64,000 nucleotides of DNA, taken from contig JAANYP010002633.1 in assembly GCA_020465985.1 (NCBI GenBank), positions 62,001 to 126,000 on the forward strand. Direction: 5' to 3'. Below the pieces are notes generated by a model, which worked only from the letters and a program-made list of their open reading frames with translations, had not been told where the DNA came from and searched no databases. The DNA is from Centrapalus pauciflorus (lineage: Eukaryota; Streptophyta; Magnoliopsida; Asterales; Asteraceae). This document shows, one piece after another, positions 13,451 through 27,200 of this stretch (its first letter is position 1; every line of letters begins with the position of its first letter). Both the position numbers and the translations under genes were made by a program.

Positions 13451-14379
13451 TAAGATCAGAATCATATACACAGGGTGGGGATCGTCAAAACCTTCATCTT
13501 TCCGACGATTTTTTTTATATTATAACAGTTTATATCTGTCTAATTATGATAGTTTTTAAAGCTTTGATTTTTTTTATCATTCCTAGTTGGATGCTGCTAT
13601 TTACACCCCTTTATGCATATATATCACATCACACACATCATCTCCTCTCTCTATCTTTCTCTTCTTATGTTTTACACCCGGCCACCTCTCTATTGCTTCT
13701 TTTTCCTACGTCTCAGGATCTAAGTAAGACTGTAAATTTCTACTTTTTTTTATACCATTTCAATACGACTCGAGATTTGTTATTGTTTCTAGTTTCATGT
13801 TTGATTCTTACTATTGTTAGTTTCAACTCCAATGAGTAAAAAGAATTAGGCATTAGACAATTCAACAATTTGTTGTTAGGTTATAAGATGAAATTCATCT
13901 TATGTAATGAAATTTTTGTTTTTACATATTTACGGTTGCATTCAATACATTTTGTGTTTCCTCTTTTGTAATGATGTAAAACAGTCAAGTCGAAAGAAAA
14001 TTAGCAAAAAAGAAACCGATGGAAAAGGAAAAAAAAATCTTTGAAGCCATATATTTTATGGATAAGACATCATTATATTTTTATCATATTAAAGAATAAG
14101 TGCATATATATTCATGCTTCGACCTTCAATAATTTTTAATGGATATGTTCAACAAAGTGACTTCTTGCAATCACGTTTGAATTGGTTTTTCCTAAAATCA
14201 CAATATTATTAAAATATTTAATTACTAGTTATCCAACACCTTATCAATTTAAGATCATTTCGCTATATAGATTGATAATACCAATGTTTTAATTACATTT
14301 ATCATAAAATTTTGAAGTAATTATAATTTACCATAAGACTATGTTTTAATAGATGGTTAAACAAATTATGATTACTATA
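13451..14379. other. Intergenic, no supported gene
   Basis: AT-rich. The 97-codon ORF at 13546-13839 is a low-complexity Leu/Phe/Ser frame without a recognisable domain. Confidence 0.35.
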
Positions 14380-14389
14380 AACATATATA

Positions 14390-14775
<386 letters not shown>

Positions 14776-14837
14776 CAAGTTGTGATATTTTGTACTTGTG
14801 ACGGATATACAAGCCTAAATCAAATAAACTATTAAGT

Positions 14838-15135
14838 TGTTTATTTTGAAAAAAACCAACATGTTTTCACGTTTTTTGCGTTTTCGTCTCTCCATGTTAT
14901 TTTTTTCCGTAAAAAACCTTAAGTTAATTTTTTCTTTTTGTTTAGTGAAATTTGAACATTAGACCCCGGTTATAATTTGTGAACCGGGTTTTAAAAAACT
15001 GAAAACCGGGTTCTAATGTCCAATTTCACTAAACCAAAAAGAAAAGAATAACTTAATGACTTTTATGGAAAAAAATAACATGGAGGGACGAAAACGCAAA
15101 AAACATGAAAACATGTTGGTTTTTTTCATAATAAA
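14838..15135. mobile_element. Foldback MITE, ACATGTTTTCA family, copy 1
   Basis: Nearly perfect long palindrome. The left arm reads accaacatgttttcacg, ttttttgcgttttcgtc, tccatgttattttttt. The right arm is the complement, ending gaaaacatgttggtttt. The centre contains ccggttataatttgtgaac. Other copies in this window lie near 39.2, 49.7, 53.9 and 59.3 kb. Confidence 0.88.
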
Positions 15136-16151
15136 CTCTAATTTAAAACATATTTATTAATAAATCATATATTATCAAATATATATGTGATATGCAATGC
15201 TTTTTTTTGTGTGTGTGTGTATATATATATCAAAAAATGATGAGAATTTAGTAAACACAATTTATATATTAAGCACTGTGAGCACCACTTATGAATATAA
15301 TATTAATAACTATAAATAATATATTTGTGTGAGAGATTAGTCAATCTTGTGAGTAAAAACTAAAAAGAGAGCTATGATTGAAAAAGTATAGATAAAAGAA
15401 GATATATGATATATTTTATAATCTTATGAGATAATTAAAATGAAGTAAATACTAAATAGTGTCTGTTTTATTTGCAAAAATGATATAAATGTAGATATTC
15501 TATTTTATTTATAACAAACTAAAAAATGCTGAGGTATTCATCTAAAAAACCATTTTGCACACAGAAATTGAAAAAAATAAAATAAAATTTGAAAGTCATC
15601 CATTTTTCGAACCACCAGTCTTTAAAAATGATATCTATTGCTTATATAACAACATTACATACTTATAAATCAATAAATGCCATATGTCTCAAAATAAATA
15701 TTTAAACAAATGATATTGCTATTAAAAAGACCAATTAAAGTTAATTTATATTTTCGAATAGCAAAGATTAATTGAATAATGGGTACGAAAATAATTGCCA
15801 GCTATGCCAATTATTCGAAATCTTTTGAAAGCTCATTCAAGTAAGCAAAGTCTAGATATATATATATTTTTAAATATAAGTAAATGGGCAAACTTTTTTC
15901 GAAATAGCAATAGATCGATAATCGTTCAATCATAGATTAGAAATAGAATCAAAAGTTTTAAGGTGTTTGTTTGTTGCTTTGAACTTGTTTTTCTATAGAG
16001 TTATTAAAACTTTGATAAGCAAAAGAAATTTGTCAGAGAAAAGTTGGTTTTTAGTTTTTATGAAAATTACGAGGGGAAAGTGAGTTTACACTTTACACAA
16101 GTAGGATATATATGCAATGCTTTATATTTAAAAAAGACGAGGATTTAGTAA
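15136..16151. other. Intergenic with a partial MITE copy
   Basis: The stretch around 15240-15292 (atttagtaaacacaatttatatattaagcac) repeats near 16143-16190 at the start of the element at 16152. It looks like a truncated relative. No gene seen. Confidence 0.4.
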
Positions 16152-16492
16152 AGCATCATTTATATATTAAGCACCATGAGCACCAATTAAAAATTAACAA
16201 ATCAGCACCACTTAAAGCTTATGCATGTTACGAATGACTTATTTTCATTATTTGAAGCCAATGAACCAAATGAAACTTATTTATTTTTTATTTATTGAAC
16301 GCAATGATGTTTTTACATATAAAAACTTGAGAATATAATGAATCCAATGAATCTTAGTATATTAAATCCAGTGAATGTAATGAACCTTTTGAAAACTTAT
16401 TTTCCATTGCTTTAAAACATCTATATATAAAAATTTTATTGATAAAAGCTTAATTTAATTGGTGTTCACGGTGCTCAGTATACAAATGGTGC
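16152..16492. mobile_element. TIR MITE-like element
   Basis: The left end (gcatcatttatatattaagc, then accatgagcaccaatta) is complementary to the right end (taattggtgttcacggtgct, then cagtatacaaatggtgc). The match covers about 38 bases with some mismatches. The target duplication is not resolved. Confidence 0.65.
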
Positions 16493-17620
16493 AAGATCCT
16501 ATTAAAAAAACATTCCTAAACACCCTCTTAAAACTCATAATGATCCTCATCATATGTAATTGATTATTGTAAAAAACAATTTATGTCTCTTTCCATTTCA
16601 AATTAAGAGAAACATAGCAAAAGTAGCCCTAGCTTAATTCTACTTTATATAAGATGATGTATAATGTATTTTGGGAAAGCAACAGGACTGAAACCGAAAG
16701 TAACAAGTAGAGAAACCGAAACCCCACTATAATCATTTATGCAAGGACAATTATTGCTTACCAAAAACCATCCCCCTCTCTAATAATTTGTAGCCATACA
16801 TTCACTAACATAACTATCTTTTTTAAAAAATGTGAAAAATACCATAATAGTTTAGGCGTGGTATTTGTCATTCATTTACTATTTAACACAATGAATCTAT
16901 CTCGTAATGTTAGTTGGAGTTGAAGCTCAAACTTTTATTAATACATGTGTTTGATAACTCGAGTTGTAAAGTATAAAATAATATAACAATACATATAAAT
17001 AAATGAATCAAAGCAGTACTATGATTATTAAATGTTATTTTGGTAATTTTATTTTTCATAATCTAATAGTATTTGTAAAAGTTACTTGAATTGATTTATG
17101 GTGTTAATAAGCTAATACTGTTTGTATATTTTAATTATATTATTATTAATAGAGTGTTGATTCAAGCTTGAGAAAAGGTGTCAAAATCGAGATATTACCT
17201 AAGATTATTTTTGTTTTGTTAATGTCGTATCGTAAGATCGAGATCGGGTGCTTAAGGTCCTACTAAAATAACATTGTTTTTTCTTATATGTGTTATAGTT
17301 ACGTCAAATATTAATTTTATGTCAAATTAATGAAATATTTAAAATTCAAACATTATAACGACAGTTCAATACAACTCTTAAAGATTTTGATAATTTAATT
17401 ACATCATTAAGAATTTATATATAAGAGTATTGAACTCTAGGCTTAAATAAATTATGCTATTATGAATACATAAAATATTAATACATATGTTTGCCTTTTC
17501 TATTCAACAAAGTTGATCCATTTATACTTGGATGGGTTCACTTTGTTGGTTTTCTGATCCAATTAATGTTTTACATATCCCAAATCAACTATCATCAAAG
17601 AAACCATCATAAAAATCTTA
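16493..17620. other. Intergenic, no supported gene
   Basis: AT-rich, no ORF of interest, no repeat ends recognised. Confidence 0.3.
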
Positions 17621-18020
17621 GTGCGTTTAGTTGACGAAAATTGAGGTGTTTTCGGGTCTCATTTTTTACGAAAACAAGAGTTCTATGAAAACATGTTCAT
17701 TTACTTATTTTTCAAAAGTAAATTTTCATTTTCATCAAATTTTTATTTTCAAAATTTATAACTAAATATGATAGCACTTTTCTAACCTATTTTCAGTCGT
17801 TTTCACTATAATGAAAACAATGTGTTTTCTTGCCACCGATTTCATTTCCAAAACAATGACAAGTGAACATGTTTTTTGATTTTCATGAATTCCAAAACTG
17901 AAAACTACATTAACTGTATGAACGTGTTTTCAGAATTCTCAATTATTTTTTGGAAAACGAAATCTAAAAACATTTTCTTGAAATTGAAAACAAATGAAAA
18001 ATTTTCGTCAAGTGAACGCA
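17621..18020. mobile_element. TIR MITE (GTGCGTTTAGTTGACG ends)
   Basis: The left end gtgcgtttagttgacgaaaa pairs with the right end ttttcgtcaagtgaacgca. The arms extend further with repeated gaaaacat/ttttcatt motifs. The ORF at 17876-18163 runs out of this element and is not a credible gene. Confidence 0.65.
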
Positions 18021-18480
18021 TCCAATTCTTAACATTATGTTCGTTCTCGGATACTAGTTGTGATTTGAGTGTTCTTTATCGGCACGTTTGGCAGATCGTC
18101 GTGGGATTACCAACGAGCAAGGGACCAAAACGTTATTCAAAATTCTGCAAGGATCAAAAGTAAAAAATGCATGTTGCATTTGTGTAGTTTAGTCCTTGAT
18201 TTATCACATGAAAACAAAACATCACAAGAAGATTCAAGGTGCGCATCTGCACCCTAACAGTATCTCACTGATAGTACCATGATACCCTCAAATTAACTTT
18301 TATTAAAAAAACTGTGTTGTCATCGTCATCATCGACATCGAAAGGGCAATTTGGTCATTTCATAAATATAGCCAGCCTATTACGGGTACCTAAATATACG
18401 GGTGAGACCCACGGACCCTGGGCCATATGGCTCCATATTTGGCATACTACAAGCCTACGACAAAGGCTTTTTCTATAACT

Positions 18481-19750
18481 CTATTCATCCTTCTTTTTCA
18501 AACAGTTTGATTGAAGATCCGATACAGCATTTTGACTCTGTTCGATTACCATATCTTCCGAAATCTGATCCGGCATTCTCGAGTACGGAGTCCGAGACTG
18601 CCAGTAACACTCGAAGAACTCCTTGTTCTCTTTCTCCAACTCATTCCACACTGCATGGCATTTAGTTTTGATCCTCGATCATTATTTTTAATATGAAATA
18701 AAGGACTGAACACAAGTTAATTAAACAAACTCTCTCCGTCCGACATTAAAACAGGAAGATGATCAAAAGCACTAATATATAATGGAAGCTGTAGATTATT
18801 TCAAATGATCTTCAGCAATGCTATTAAGCACCTATATCAGTTAAGAGTGGCATCACAAATCGGAAATCTTAGGGGGCGTTTGGTTCGTAGATTTTTTTTC
18901 TTAGGATTTGCATTTTGTCAAAGGATTTGCATTATGCAGCATTTGCATTTGTCAGGATTTTGTCAATGAATCTACATTATCTTTTAGGAAAAATTTGTTA
19001 ATCTGAAAAATGCAAGGTGACTGAGATTTAAAAACCTAGGGGGAGACTGTGTTTTTAAATAATAAAGAAAGAAGGGATTTCAGAAATCCTAGGAATTCAA
19101 ATCCTATTCATGTTTTTACACACCTTACAGCTCTTTTTGTTTCTATTTAGTGGTCCTTCGCTAGTTTCTGATGAAAAATTTTCAAATATTTCTAGGATAC
19201 TTTAGAGGACATTAGCATAGGTATATGTATACCCACAATGTTCACATACCCTTTGATCAATGAATTATTTTGGTATGAGTATATATATAAATACTTTAAT
19301 GATGTTTCTTAGTGAAATTATTTGTTATTATGCCTACACTTGCATGTGCATGGATCCAGATTTTTTAGCAGATGTGAGTGCAAAACTTCCATGCAACCGC
19401 TATGTATGTATGTATGTATGTTATGTGCATCTAAGTTTTGGTATATAAGAAACTAACCGGTTGAGGTGATGACTGGTTTGATATTTGCATGTTTACAAAG
19501 GGCTTCCATGCACTCTTCTTTGTTCATACCGAAGATCAGACACTTTTCTATAAGATGTTGTACCTACATCAAGTCACACCAAGAGTCAACAATTATTCAT
19601 GAATCACAATCAACAATTCATATGGTGTGTATAGGATCAATTATGCTTATTAATTACCAAGTGTATGTATGAAGAAGAAGAAGAAGAAGATGATGATGAC
19701 GACGATGATGATGATGATGAAGAAGAAGAAGAAGAGTTCGAGTCTCCCAT
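18481..19750 (-). CDS. Plant-specific A_thal_3526 (PF09713-type) small protein, three exons
   Basis: Function unknown. I recognise the plant-only ~57-residue domain called plant protein 1589 / A_thal_3526. Exons in transcript order: 19658-19750, 19458-19563, 18481-18650. Introns are GT-AG, phases close, total 369 nt, 122 aa. Exon 1 encodes MGDSN, a run of 22 Ser and YIHL. Exon 2 encodes VQHLIEKCLIFGMNKEECME and the rest of the helical domain core. Exon 3 starts inside the T-V-W-N-E-L-E-K-E-N motif that closes the domain, then a polar tail ending KKKDE. A possible 5'UTR acceptor (ttgttgcag on the minus strand) sits near 19773. Each exon is short, so simple ORF searches miss the gene. The intron at 18651-19457 holds a partial MITE. 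The Ser run may be expanded relative to relatives. Confidence 0.85.
18870..19110 (+). mobile_element. Truncated Tourist-like MITE in an intron
   Basis: Starts gggggcgtttggttcg immediately after TTA and continues ggatttgcattttgtcaaag, as in the complete copy at 25800-26078. The right terminal repeat is missing, so only the left part remains. It lies in intron 2 of the A_thal_3526-type gene. Confidence 0.75.
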
Positions 19751-20339
19751 CTCTGAAGATCTATCCGATCCTCGCTGCAACAAAAGAAAATAAATAGAAT
19801 GCAGATATCGAAACTGAGATCAAATTATATAGAGATGGGCCAAGGAATACCATGTGGGAGATGGATGGTAATTGGTGGAGAAGGGATTAGAGGAGATTTG
19901 TATACAAGCATTTCTGTCTTGTAGGATTCCAATTTGGCAGCCTACCCTACACGCGTAACGTGACTGGTGGGTCCCAACTCACATTCGACGACATTAAAAC
20001 ATCCCACTTAAGAAATTCACCCTAATCGTAGGCTTTTAGCCTTGTCAGCAACCTTCGGCCAATCTGAAAGACAACACATTCTGGGACATGAAGCAGGCAA
20101 ATGGAGGTCCTGGTTTGAATCCAGGCCCCTTGTCCCTTGTCTACAATTTACGTGATTACTTACTCCATGTTGGCCGTGGGAGTACCTCAAAGGATGGATT
20201 TATTTACCTTTTTTTTCTTCCGAAAAAAACACGCTCTTGATCATACTTTGTCATTCAAGTGTGAATATCCATGAGTGGCATTATTAATTTATGAAGTTGT
20301 ACTTATTCCTAACTATAAAAGAGTATATAGAAGTGTTAG
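19751..20339. other. Upstream flank of the A_thal_3526-type gene
   Basis: Minus-strand promoter and 5'UTR of the small gene should lie here. Near 20100-20130 a box B-like ggtttgaatcc suggests a second SINE-like scrap. No other gene is visible. Confidence 0.35.
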
Positions 20340-20552
20340 GACATTTCTAGGAGGATTATTCTTTGAATACGAAGGAAACCCCATTCAAGCCACCACAGGT
20401 GACGTGGCAGGTGTAAATCCTGAGGGCAGAGAACACCCCTGCAAGTAATGAGATCGACATCACATCTATTTGCAAATAGGGGAAACTAGCCCCAAGAAGT
20501 TGAAAGCTGCATGAGTAGAACCCAAACCTCAACCGCTAGGCCAACCATATCA
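20340..20552 (-). repeat. SINE-like repeat
   Basis: Read on the minus strand it begins GGTTGGCCTAGCGGTTGAGG, resembling a tRNA box A, followed by GGGTTCTACTC, a weak box B. A GC-richer unique-looking body follows. Such tRNA-headed repeats are common plant SINEs. Tail and target duplication are not resolved. Confidence 0.4.
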
Positions 20553-21411
20553 CATTTTGATCCATAACGGTCACAAAGAACCTCTAGGCCAACCATATGT
20601 ATTATCTATATGATGATACTAATTATGCTTGTAAGCAAATGAAATAAAAAAATTCTAAGATCTTGCAAATCAGTATATGTAATGTAATCTTCATGTGTCT
20701 GTTCACATGCAAGCCCCATTTCAAAAGCATCATGCGTGTGGGGAAAATGACTTATAGAGACAAGACTTTTTAAACTGAACGTACCAAAAATTGAATACAG
20801 CAATTACAAGGTGCTAGATGATCAATATTCAATACCACTACCAATCAAACAGAAGTGTCATCTTTGATCCTCTGATCTCTTTGAAATTGAAGTTTTCATA
20901 ACATTCTAATCAAACTATAATTCATGTATTTGCAAAATAAACATCATATACATAATATCAATTTGGGTCAATAAGATCCTTTACTTTTAGATATTTCACG
21001 CATTATACCCATGGACGGATTTACTTGGTGGCAAGGATAGCACGTGCCACCGGTCACTTGAACAGGTTTAGTAGAAAAAGAAAAAGGTTTTAAGCCTTTA
21101 GTCATGCTACTGACGTTATTTCAAAAAATCATGTCAACAAAGAATCACTTCCAACAAACTAAAATGCTTCCAAACTATGTAAAATCACGACCAAAATTAG
21201 GATGATTAATTTGTGGCTTTGTGCTACTTGTAAGCAAAATTTCGAGATCCGTAAGCATACCTAATTCATTGGCATGGTTCAGAACATCAAATTAAAGCAA
21301 CAGGACAAAACATGAAATGTGGTAATCCGAGAATAGACAAAGATATGTGATGAGAAAAGTCAAAAAAGATGAAAATGAAGGCTTGCAAAAGAGTTGAAGA
21401 CATCCACAACT
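20553..21411. other. Intergenic, no supported gene
   Basis: A second aggccaaccatat fragment lies near 20585. The ORF at 20606-20803 on the minus strand has no recognisable domain. No other structure seen. Confidence 0.3.
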
Positions 21412-21874
21412 TCAAGCACAGGTTACATCAGAAAAAAGAGCGACCAAAGCTAAAATGCAATGATCGAAAACTACTATACATAGTGAAGTGAAAAACTTCA
21501 AAAACAGATTAAAATGCGTAGCAAATGCAGCTGTTGATTCGTCATCGATGTATGCGATGATGGAACAAACGTCTTTCAATCTTCGAATTTCACATCTTCG
21601 TTGTTTTTAGCACATAAATGAAATTAATAATCAAAATAATACATAGTAATTGGAAATGACAACTCAATGTAGTGATTTAGGGTTCCAAATCAGTAAGAAA
21701 GTTATGAAATATAATCTATTTCAGAAACAACAACAATCATAAATAAAAATACTAAAAGCATCATCACCTGCTTGGAGGTAGTAAATCATAAGCAAAATCT
21801 CCGATCTCCATTCCAATCAGATTAGCAAATGCCGGTAAAAGCAAACCCCCAATGAATCTTCTTAATTTGTACAT
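21412..21874 (-). CDS. Candidate two-exon small ORF of unknown function
   Basis: Hypothetical. On the minus strand an ATG at 21874 opens a frame (MYKLRRFIGGLLLPAFANLI and on) to a good donor, exon 21768-21874. An in-phase acceptor at 21595 continues to a TGA at 21412. The joined frame is 96 aa. The first half (FANLIGMEIGDFAYDLLPPSR) and RRLKDVCSIIAYIDDEST look protein-like. The Phe/Leu-rich C-terminus looks like random AT-rich translation, so the second exon boundary may be wrong. I do not recognise the family. It could be a gene fragment or the start of a decayed gene. Confidence 0.25.
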
Positions 21875-22129
21875 ATTCAATGAATTTTCTGGAATTTTGA
21901 TAGTTATCGTTTGTTTTGACATATCTTATAGAAAGAATTTTCATATTTTATGACAATGATTACTATATAATGAACAAATCCAAAAGTTAAGAGATTGACA
22001 TAAATAAAAGTAATACTTGCTAAAGATATATTATAGTTATAATCGTTAAGAAATAAATATTAAATTTAATTTCTTAAATCATACTACATTATAATAGTTT
22101 AGTTTAGTGTTTTATTTTGGGAAAATGAT

Positions 22130-22375
22130 TAAAAGTAATGACTCAATTTGAACAAAATATAATAGTTTAATGGTCAAATATGTACAAAATATAACAGTTT
22201 AGTGGTCAAATGTGTATAATTTTCAGTAGCTAAATATGAACAAAATTAGTTTAGTGACTGAATGTGTACATAAAAAAAATAGTTTAGTGGTTATACGAAA
22301 CAAATCTGAAAGTTGGATCCATTTAAAAATAGTTTAGTGGTTATATGGAACAAAATTGGTTTAGTGGTTATAAAC
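22130..22375. repeat. Short degenerate tandem repeats (tttagtggt family)
   Basis: Seven or more loosely spaced units of the form aatagtttagtggtcaaatg or gtttagtggttatacg follow each other. It may be a remnant of a foldback element or simple local duplication. No coding. Confidence 0.6.
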
Positions 22376-24265
22376 CTTTTTATTGACAACATTCAATCCA
22401 TTTAACTTATTTTAAATTTTATTAACGATACAACTCATGTCATTAAGAATGTCTAGAGAAAGAATATATATAAAAAATGAAATATGTAAGTTAAAATATA
22501 TAAACTTTGATATTTGATTATCTACCAGTTTGTTTATCGTAATTCTAATTTAATGTGAATTTTTAATTAATGTGTTTTTCGACATTATTCTTCTTACTTA
22601 ATTAATAAGTTTATTTGAATAATAACTATGTTATTGTAGATTTTAAAAAGTGATTCAAAGTGAATAAAATATAATTATTTTTAGTTTACTGAAATACTAC
22701 ACTTTTAAACTTTTAATTTATTCAAACTTTTTTTTTATTAAATTTGTCATAAATTTTATATTTAATCTGAGTCTAATTTAAGATTGCCCCATAAATAAGG
22801 TCAGTGGTAGGTCCTTCCTGTAACACACTAGCATTACCTCCAATATGAGACTTATCCTTGTTAGATGTATGCTGCTTTCTTTTTGAAAACTTATTTTCAA
22901 AAAATTCAGCTTGATATTAATTAATTATAATTTCTAAATTTATATTATTTTTATTTTTAATTTATATACATTAATTTTAGTTAATTTTTACTATTAAACA
23001 TTTTTTAAAGGTTAATATTAAACCAAAATATAATCAGTATTATAAAAAGGTTAAAATATTACTGTTTGTTTTTATATTTAGTTTATCGTAAACTTTAAAT
23101 GTATTTATGTATTATATATTTATTTTATTAGTTTATTCATTATTAATTACATAATTTATATCGCTGCAATGCACCGGTACTTGTTCTTAAAACAAGACAA
23201 ATATGTATACATCATTAAGAAAAAAATTTGTTTTTTATAGTATGTGACGTGGTACATACGCATACTACTAGACAAAATGTATATACATCTTATAGAGCAA
23301 CTGATTATATGTTTTTTTACTTTTTTACATTTTCTTGACATTATATATACTACAATATAAGCTAGAAAAAGGTGTGTTGCTTTAGTACATGATTTAGGCC
23401 ATATGGATTAAAAGACCTGATTTTTATCTGTTTTTTTTAAGAATTTTTTTTTTCATTTATGTTTGCAGTTTTACAGACGCGGAAAGAATTTTGGTTTTGA
23501 AGACTGTTTGTTTTGAAAAAGATAAAACCTCATGGTATGTCTTCCCTGTCTTATTTCTTGAAGACTATTATTACCACTTTTCCTTTTTTCATTGCCTTTT
23601 TTCCCGAATTTATTATATATGTTAAAATATTAGAGATGATAAACAGTTTATAACTATTTGTAATGATTTGTTTTAAACAATTACCTATTGTCTTTAGAAA
23701 GTTTAATCTTTTTATGTTGATATATTATATATATAATTATACTTTGAATTAGTTTTTCTAATTGAATGAGATTTATCATCTGAAATAAATATAATATCAA
23801 ACATGCCTTTTGAAATTAAATTATTTTAAAGTTTCATTCAATTTAGTTTTACTCATAAATATAATAGTTTAATAGCTTTTGCAAAAAAAAATTATAAAAT
23901 GAACTCAATAAGACAATCACTTGATTCATAAAACAAACAGTCTATTCTTTACAGACTGAAAACTTTTAAACCATTTTTAAGATTGTAGACGTCTGCTGAC
24001 GAAAAAAAGACTCAAGACATTTAACATCTTACAAAACAAACAACAGCTTCTTGTAGAGTTGTAGATTTACAAGTAACATATCCAATGAGTTACATTACAT
24101 TTTTTACATACATAAACAACCGGTATATCGCCTTCAATAGATACTGTCAGTAACAACTTCAAACAGTAGATTCACATTGATTTCCTTTTGCCTCCCTGAA
24201 AGAATCATGAAGGGGTCCAGTTTATTAAAATATGGTTCAAACTAATACAAATTTTAAGCTACACA
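22376..24265. other. Intergenic and SULTR4 3' flank
   Basis: AT-rich. The ~200 bases next to 24265 should hold the minus-strand 3'UTR of the sulfate transporter. Around 23460-24050, motifs agactgtttgttttg and aaaacaaacagtct face each other, hinting at a decayed inverted repeat. No gene is supported; the 61-codon ORF at 23156 is low complexity. Confidence 0.35.
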
Positions 24266-27200
24266 TCAATTGTGAGATTTCCTCAACAACAATGGCTCCA
24301 GCATAGGGTCTGCTTCTTCGGATATTAAACGGTCTCTTTCACCTGACTCCATTTCGGCCACAGTTAAGTCCTCTTTACGTTTCTCTCTGAGTCTTTCTAG
24401 GAAGCTCGAACTGCTGTGGAGAGGGTGTTTTGGTGTTTTAGGCAAAGCGGTTGAGGTCTGCACACGTTGAAGGCAAACTTGAACAGCATCATGGACTCTA
24501 ACAAAACACCACTGTTTACCCACCAGATCGATGAATCCAGATTTTGTGAGGGTCATAAGAACATCTCGATTTGGATTTGCAATGGCTATCTACATTACAA
24601 TGGTGAAAAGTTGGCACATCAGCGATTATTTGGAGTGAATTGGTATTCTAACCATTGAACTGTTAGATCAAGGGTATCTGAATCATGGATTTCTCCAAGA
24701 ATCGTGTGAAATACACTTTCCGAATTTGATATTTCGACTCTTAATGCCTGGTTACACGAAATCCAAATTATGAGGATAATTCCTGAAGCACAATATTAGT
24801 CTTAGGCATTTAAATAACTCATAAACTCTCTAATGATTATTTGTTTATCTTATCCTTATGTACGTCAAAAAAACACCGAGAAGATAAGATCAATCCGGTT
24901 AATTGGCGGTTAAATTTTAACAGAATTTAACTTAGGATCCCATAGAATTGTATATTTTCTCTTAAAGTCCTGCCAGGGTCGCTGCCCCTAGAACCCCGCA
25001 AGGGGGCGCAGCCCACTTGACCCCGCCATTTTGGTCGCACCGAAATCAAATTAGATTAATATAAATGTGCATTCCGCACCTCCTAACTTATATCAAAACT
25101 AAAATGTGATCTCTTTGACATGCTTATTATTTCCATCATACTAAAATGATAAGGTGACACTAAAATCACCAACATGAACTTGTAGTATCGTCGTAACCCA
25201 ACACTTTCACCTGCTACAATGCGATGTAAGTTGATGTTCATTTTTTGGGTGCTTTACAAAAGGTTAGTTTAGGAAGAGAATAAAGAAAGGATTATTAGAA
25301 AATGTATTCAAAGTAGAAGTTGAAGGAGAACAAGATTATGCACCTGTATGTCTCTAGATCTGTATTCCTGATACAACTCTTTTAAAGCTTGAACTGCACT
25401 TGAGTCAGCATAAGTAACAGCTGAAAAAAACATGAAACTAAACGAATGACTTGTTTTGTATCGAATATCAAATTTTGAAAAAAGAACAGGCTAGAATATA
25501 AAAGTTGGGTGGAACAAAAAGTGTGTTTAAGTGGTTCAGTAATGGGCTAATGGCTTCCCTCAAAAGTGAGATTTTTACACCAAAAAACGTGATTAAGAGC
25601 TTTCAGCTTAGCAGCATCCAAGGTGCTCCCTAACTAAGTGGTTGTGGGTTCAAGTCCTACTTGGGACACGAAAATAGGTGTAGTGTAGCTTTGCTGTTTA
25701 AAAAATAAGTGAGATTTGTTCCTGTTTCATCTAATTTTCTTACGTGGCACATCCATGTAACGGGCAATTGACACAGAAATCAATAAACTTTTACTCTTAG
25801 GGGGCGTTTGGTTCACAATTTTTTTTCTCTGGGATTTGCATTTTGTCAAAGGATTTGCATTATGCAGCATTTGCATTTGTCAGAATTTTGTCAAAGCATT
25901 TGCATTATCTTATCATGGGATTTAAAATCGTAGGGGGGCTGAGTTTTTAAATAACAAAGAATGAAGGGATTTATGAAATCCTAGGATTTTAAATCCTTAC
26001 TGAAATCTGTGAACCCAACACAGGATTTTAAACGCAAATCCCAGTGAATCCCAGGAAATCCGCGAACCAAACGCCCCCTATATCTACTACTTCTCATCTT
26101 CCATCTCAATCTTTTTTCATCCAGCTTAGACAACACATGAGCAACCCTCGGAACAAGTAAAGGAACTCCTATTTGGATAAAAGGTCATGGAGGTTTGTTG
26201 CACTAGGGTCAGCTATTTAATTGCACCATACAAAATGAACTTTTAACAATTGACGTGAAGCATGAGGAAGTGGGGGCGAGAATCGATCAGGAATAGGGAA
26301 CCTTTGAGAGCTATAAAACCAATTTGTATGTGCTGCATACAGGTCACAATTCAACCTATCTATATAGAAATGGGTAGATATAAAAAAAATTAGCTAAAAA
26401 TGAAGCAGGTAATGGTAAGAAGGTAAAATTTTTCAAAAATGGACAAAAGGAGTCGATAGATCGGCCTAGCCCAACCCTATTTTGACTTTGCACATAAAGT
26501 AACTCTTTTTGGGTTTTGACCCACCCATTATACAACCTGTCAGATCTGCCCATTTTGCCACGTCTAGACTTTCTGCTGTATTGTGTTTTTTGTGATGGTC
26601 ATTGACTAAATAAACGCAGGGGCCAGGGGACGGGTGATGGCTGATAGGGGGAAGAAAATAAATGCTTCAATGGACCTTAGGGGGTGTTTGGTACGTTAGA
26701 ATGGAATAGAATCACACAAGGTATACAAGATTTTGTTATATGACAAGCGCTTTGATACTCAATGAGAGGGAGTAAAGAATGGAGCTTAGTGTAAATTACA
26801 TTTCTCATCTTTCCTTACCAACATGGAAAGAATCAAAAAGATGGAAAGGGAATGGAGTTTTATAGTATTTTTTTCATTTTCAATATCATTGGTTAAAATA
26901 GATTATAAATTTCATTCCATCGTACCAAATGTCTCCTTATTGTTTTCCTATAAACAAAACGTAAATCATCAGCATACTGTAGCCATTTTGGGAAACTCCC
27001 ATAAAAAACATGTATGGAAGAAAGAGCATCTATGTAAGTATATATGTGGAAGTCAATGTTGATTCTACAAGAGAATCATCTAATTGTTAATATGATTGAA
27101 ACCAGGTTCTGATGAAGTTACAGATCTGTCATCTCAAGGGAAAACATGTAATTGTTAATAAATGTTGATTTCATATTGGATTTTGTAAGTCATGGAGGAC

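Noticed and set aside
13546..13839. 97-codon plus ORF with hydrophobic stretches
   Set aside because: Low-complexity Leu/Phe/Ser translation of AT/pyrimidine-rich DNA, no splice-linked neighbours, no family resemblance.
18402..18696. Plus-strand ORFs of 87 and 61 codons
   Set aside because: Shadows of the minus-strand third exon of the A_thal_3526-type gene.
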